Source: a bacterium
Lineage (GTDB): Bacteria; UBP14; UBA6098; JAFGQG01
NCBI GenBank assembly: GCA_016930435.1
Contig: JAFGGQ010000080.1
Span: 1-8,011, forward strand
Reading direction: 5' to 3'
Length of the DNA stretch: 8,011 nucleotides
Shown: piece by piece, positions 6,315 through 8,011 of the stretch
Layout of the letters: each line of letters begins with the position of its first letter
Position numbering within the stretch: the stretch's first letter is position 1
Notes under the pieces: model-generated
Told to the model about the DNA's origin: nothing
Seen by the model: only the letters and a program-made list of their open reading frames with translations
Database searches by the model: none
Program-made: the position numbers and the translations under genes

Positions 6315-8011
6315 ATGGGCAAGATAGCATTATCATGGATTATATTGCTGGTGGTAATAGCGAGTGCGCAGGAATTCACTGCGGAAAAGATAATTGGTCT
6401 GGGTTATCAGCCGGGGGAGAGGTTGGCACCTATTTACGTAGCTCATGGAATCAATTCCATTAAATGTCTGTGCACTACCTGGGGAGGCATTGAACCCGTT
6501 CCGCCGGATAGCCTTGGAAACCATACCTATCAATGGACTGATCTGGATAGTATGATTCTTCAGCATCAGAGGCATGGGATCACTGAATTTTGTCTGTGGT
6601 TGGGTACCGATTGTGAATGGGCTACCTGTCATCACTGGGCTCCAATAGGTACCATGAACCGCCGCCGTCCCCTACCCGAACATGAAGCTGATTATTACGA
6701 CTGGGTCTATAATCTTGTAGAACGGTATGATAACGATGGGCAGGATGACGTTCCTGGCATTCATTATCCTGTTTTGATGTATATGGTAGAGTCCGAGGCA
6801 CAACAGATCTATTATTTCGAAGGATGCTCCTGGGATAGCCATCTGGATGATTATATTGCAGTATTAGCTATTGCCTATCGGGCTATGCACGATGCCTGTG
6901 AGGATGCTCAGACTGGCCTTTCGGCAGCCCTGTTTATGGATATGTTCGATGATTTTCCGGATACCGTGACCCTTCTGGAGCGATTAGCCATTCTGGATTC
7001 ACTGGGTACTGAAGCCGGTGATACCAATATGGGCACACGGGAAATGCATTTCATTAAAAGTACTCTGGCTCAGGATTCCCTCTATGATTTCGCCTGTTTC
7101 CATCCTCTGAGTTGGTGGCAGGGACTTTACGGACAAGTCCAATTCATCCGTAACGTATTCGACTCACTGGGAATCGATAAACCCATCGTAGCCGATGATG
7201 CAGTATCAGGTCCCATGTATCCAGGCGGTGAGTTCGTATATCACCTTTCAGACCAGGCGGATTCCCTTTATAATATTATCGGTACGGCTTCGCACCCCCT
7301 GCATGATTCTCTGGTAGCCTGGCATCGGGCTAACCAATCACGTCATCTTACCAAGATGTTCGTGGTAGCGCTCTCCCTGGGGGTCAGACGGATGTGGATT
7401 GAGACTTCTCAGGACTGGTGGTGGTTTGCGCTACTGGCCAGACCCTGGGCATATATCGGATTGGTTGATTACAACTTCCTCTTTCCCCGGTTATCAGTCC
7501 CACGACCAGCACTTCATACCTTAAAACTTCTGAAACAGAAGTTTGAAGGATACCGCGAAATAAATAGGCTGGAACCCCTGGAGGACCCAGCCCGGCTATA
7601 CATCTTTCGCTTTGAAGAAGGCACCCGTGAGGATATGCTCTGCCTCTGGTTCGAAAACCATATTGATGAACTAGCCGAAGAACCAATGCCCGATACTGCT
7701 CTCCTGGAAATTTCAGGCAGTTTTGCCCCGAACAGAACCATTCTCCGAACCTGGATTATAACCTCCCGGGATGATTCACTCCCCCCCATGGATACCCTCT
7801 ATACCAACTCTATGGGGAACTTCACTCTACCCGCCCTGGATGAAACCCCGGTATTCCTGGAAGATATTGGTCCGGCAACACATATTGATGAAATACCAAT
7901 TAGGGAGAAAATACCGGAGATAAGGGCATATCCTTCCCCGTTTAATAAGAGGATCTCGATAGAAATATCCCCGTCAGATTTCTTGATAAATTCAATAAGA
8001 CCAGATAAAAC
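6315..8011 (+). CDS. Exported GH39/GH5-like TIM-barrel protein, 3' end cut by window edge
   Basis: 565 codons are visible with no stop. Residues 1-18 are a signal peptide ending ASA|Q. The body follows the GH39/GH5-type glycosidase plan: TTWGGIEP (54-61) with a YQWTDLDSM stretch matching the EPxxGxYdWs..D element, then EFCLWLGTDCEW. At the strand-4 acid/base position, where NEP is usual, the sequence is MVESEAQ (Glu159, Glu161). At strand 7 KPIVADDAVSG (Asp294, Asp295) stands where a nucleophile Glu is expected, and strand 8 carries RRMWIETSQD (Glu363). PRPALHTLKLL (from 396) matches the family's PKPAYxALK helix. A small C-terminal beta domain ends with ETPVFL (510-515), as in many GH39-like proteins. 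YPSPFNKRISIEI from Tyr539 opens a T9SS-type tail cut by the edge. The ATG lacks a clear Shine-Dalgarno, but the signal peptide fixes the start. It is transcribed divergently from the lipoprotein operon. The fold and export are fairly secure; substrate and activity are unknown. Confidence 0.82.
   Translation, partial: MGKIALSWIILLVVIASAQEFTAEKIIGLGYQPGERLAPIYVAHGINSIKCLCTTWGGIEPVPPDSLGNHTYQWTDLDSMILQHQRHGITEFCLWLGTDCEWATCHHWAPIGTMNRRRPLPEHEADYYDWVYNLVERYDNDGQDDVPGIHYPVLMYMVESEAQQIYYFEGCSWDSHLDDYIAVLAIAYRAMHDACEDAQTGLSAALFMDMFDDFPDTVTLLERLAILDSLGTEAGDTNMGTREMHFIKSTLAQDSLYDFACFHPLSWWQGLYGQVQFIRNVFDSLGIDKPIVADDAVSGPMYPGGEFVYHLSDQADSLYNIIGTASHPLHDSLVAWHRANQSRHLTKMFVVALSLGVRRMWIETSQDWWWFALLARPWAYIGLVDYNFLFPRLSVPRPALHTLKLLKQKFEGYREINRLEPLEDPARLYIFRFEEGTREDMLCLWFENHIDELAEEPMPDTALLEISGSFAPNRTILRTWIITSRDDSLPPMDTLYTNSMGNFTLPALDETPVFLEDIGPATHIDEIPIREKIPEIRAYPSPFNKRISIEISPSDFLINSIRPDK

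Noticed and set aside
7384-7789. Minus-strand ORFs of 91-100 codons opposite the glycosidase-fold gene
   Set aside because: Antisense shadows; the plus-strand frame is continuous and carries family motifs through the whole stretch.

Overview
The window looks like a chromosomal fragment of an uncultivated bacterium of the FCB group (Bacteroidota, Marinimicrobia, KSB1, Cloacimonadota or relatives). This rests on two exported proteins that carry type IX secretion (T9SS)-style C-terminal modules (NPFNP... and YPSPFN...), on a lipoprotein with an acidic run after its lipid-anchored cysteine, and on a dockerin/cohesin-like architecture common in such genomes. The placement is an inference from protein style; no rRNA or other marker gene is present. 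Base composition is moderate in genes and very AT-rich between them.

Layout. (1) Positions 1-1580, minus strand: most of an oxaloacetate decarboxylase alpha / pyruvate carboxylase B-type carboxyltransferase, cut by the window edge just before its expected biotinyl domain. (2) 1581-1970: gene-free AT-rich leader and spacer with a candidate promoter for the carboxyltransferase and, at 1903-1941, a clear intrinsic terminator belonging to the next gene. (3) 1971-5980, minus strand: a two-gene operon. The promoter-proximal gene encodes a 183-residue cohesin-like lipoprotein. After 23 bases comes a 1144-residue exported multidomain protein: a VWA-like domain, two cohesin-like modules around a dockerin-like EF-hand pair, and a T9SS tail. 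(4) 5981-6314: AT-rich divergent intergenic region with a near-consensus sigma-70 promoter on the minus strand, a LacI-family-like operator palindrome, and candidate plus-strand promoters. (5) 6315-8011, plus strand: an exported protein with a GH39/GH5-like TIM-barrel fold, whose usual nucleophile position appears to be Asp; its T9SS tail has just begun at the right edge.

How they may fit together. The two divergent units encode envelope or extracellular proteins and flank a control region with a sugar-regulator-like operator. The cohesin-like lipoprotein and the dockerin-bearing exported protein could form a surface-anchored complex, with the glycosidase-fold protein as a co-regulated partner. 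The carboxyltransferase is ordinary central metabolism and probably unrelated. I see no RNA genes, CRISPR array, insertion sequence or phage genes.
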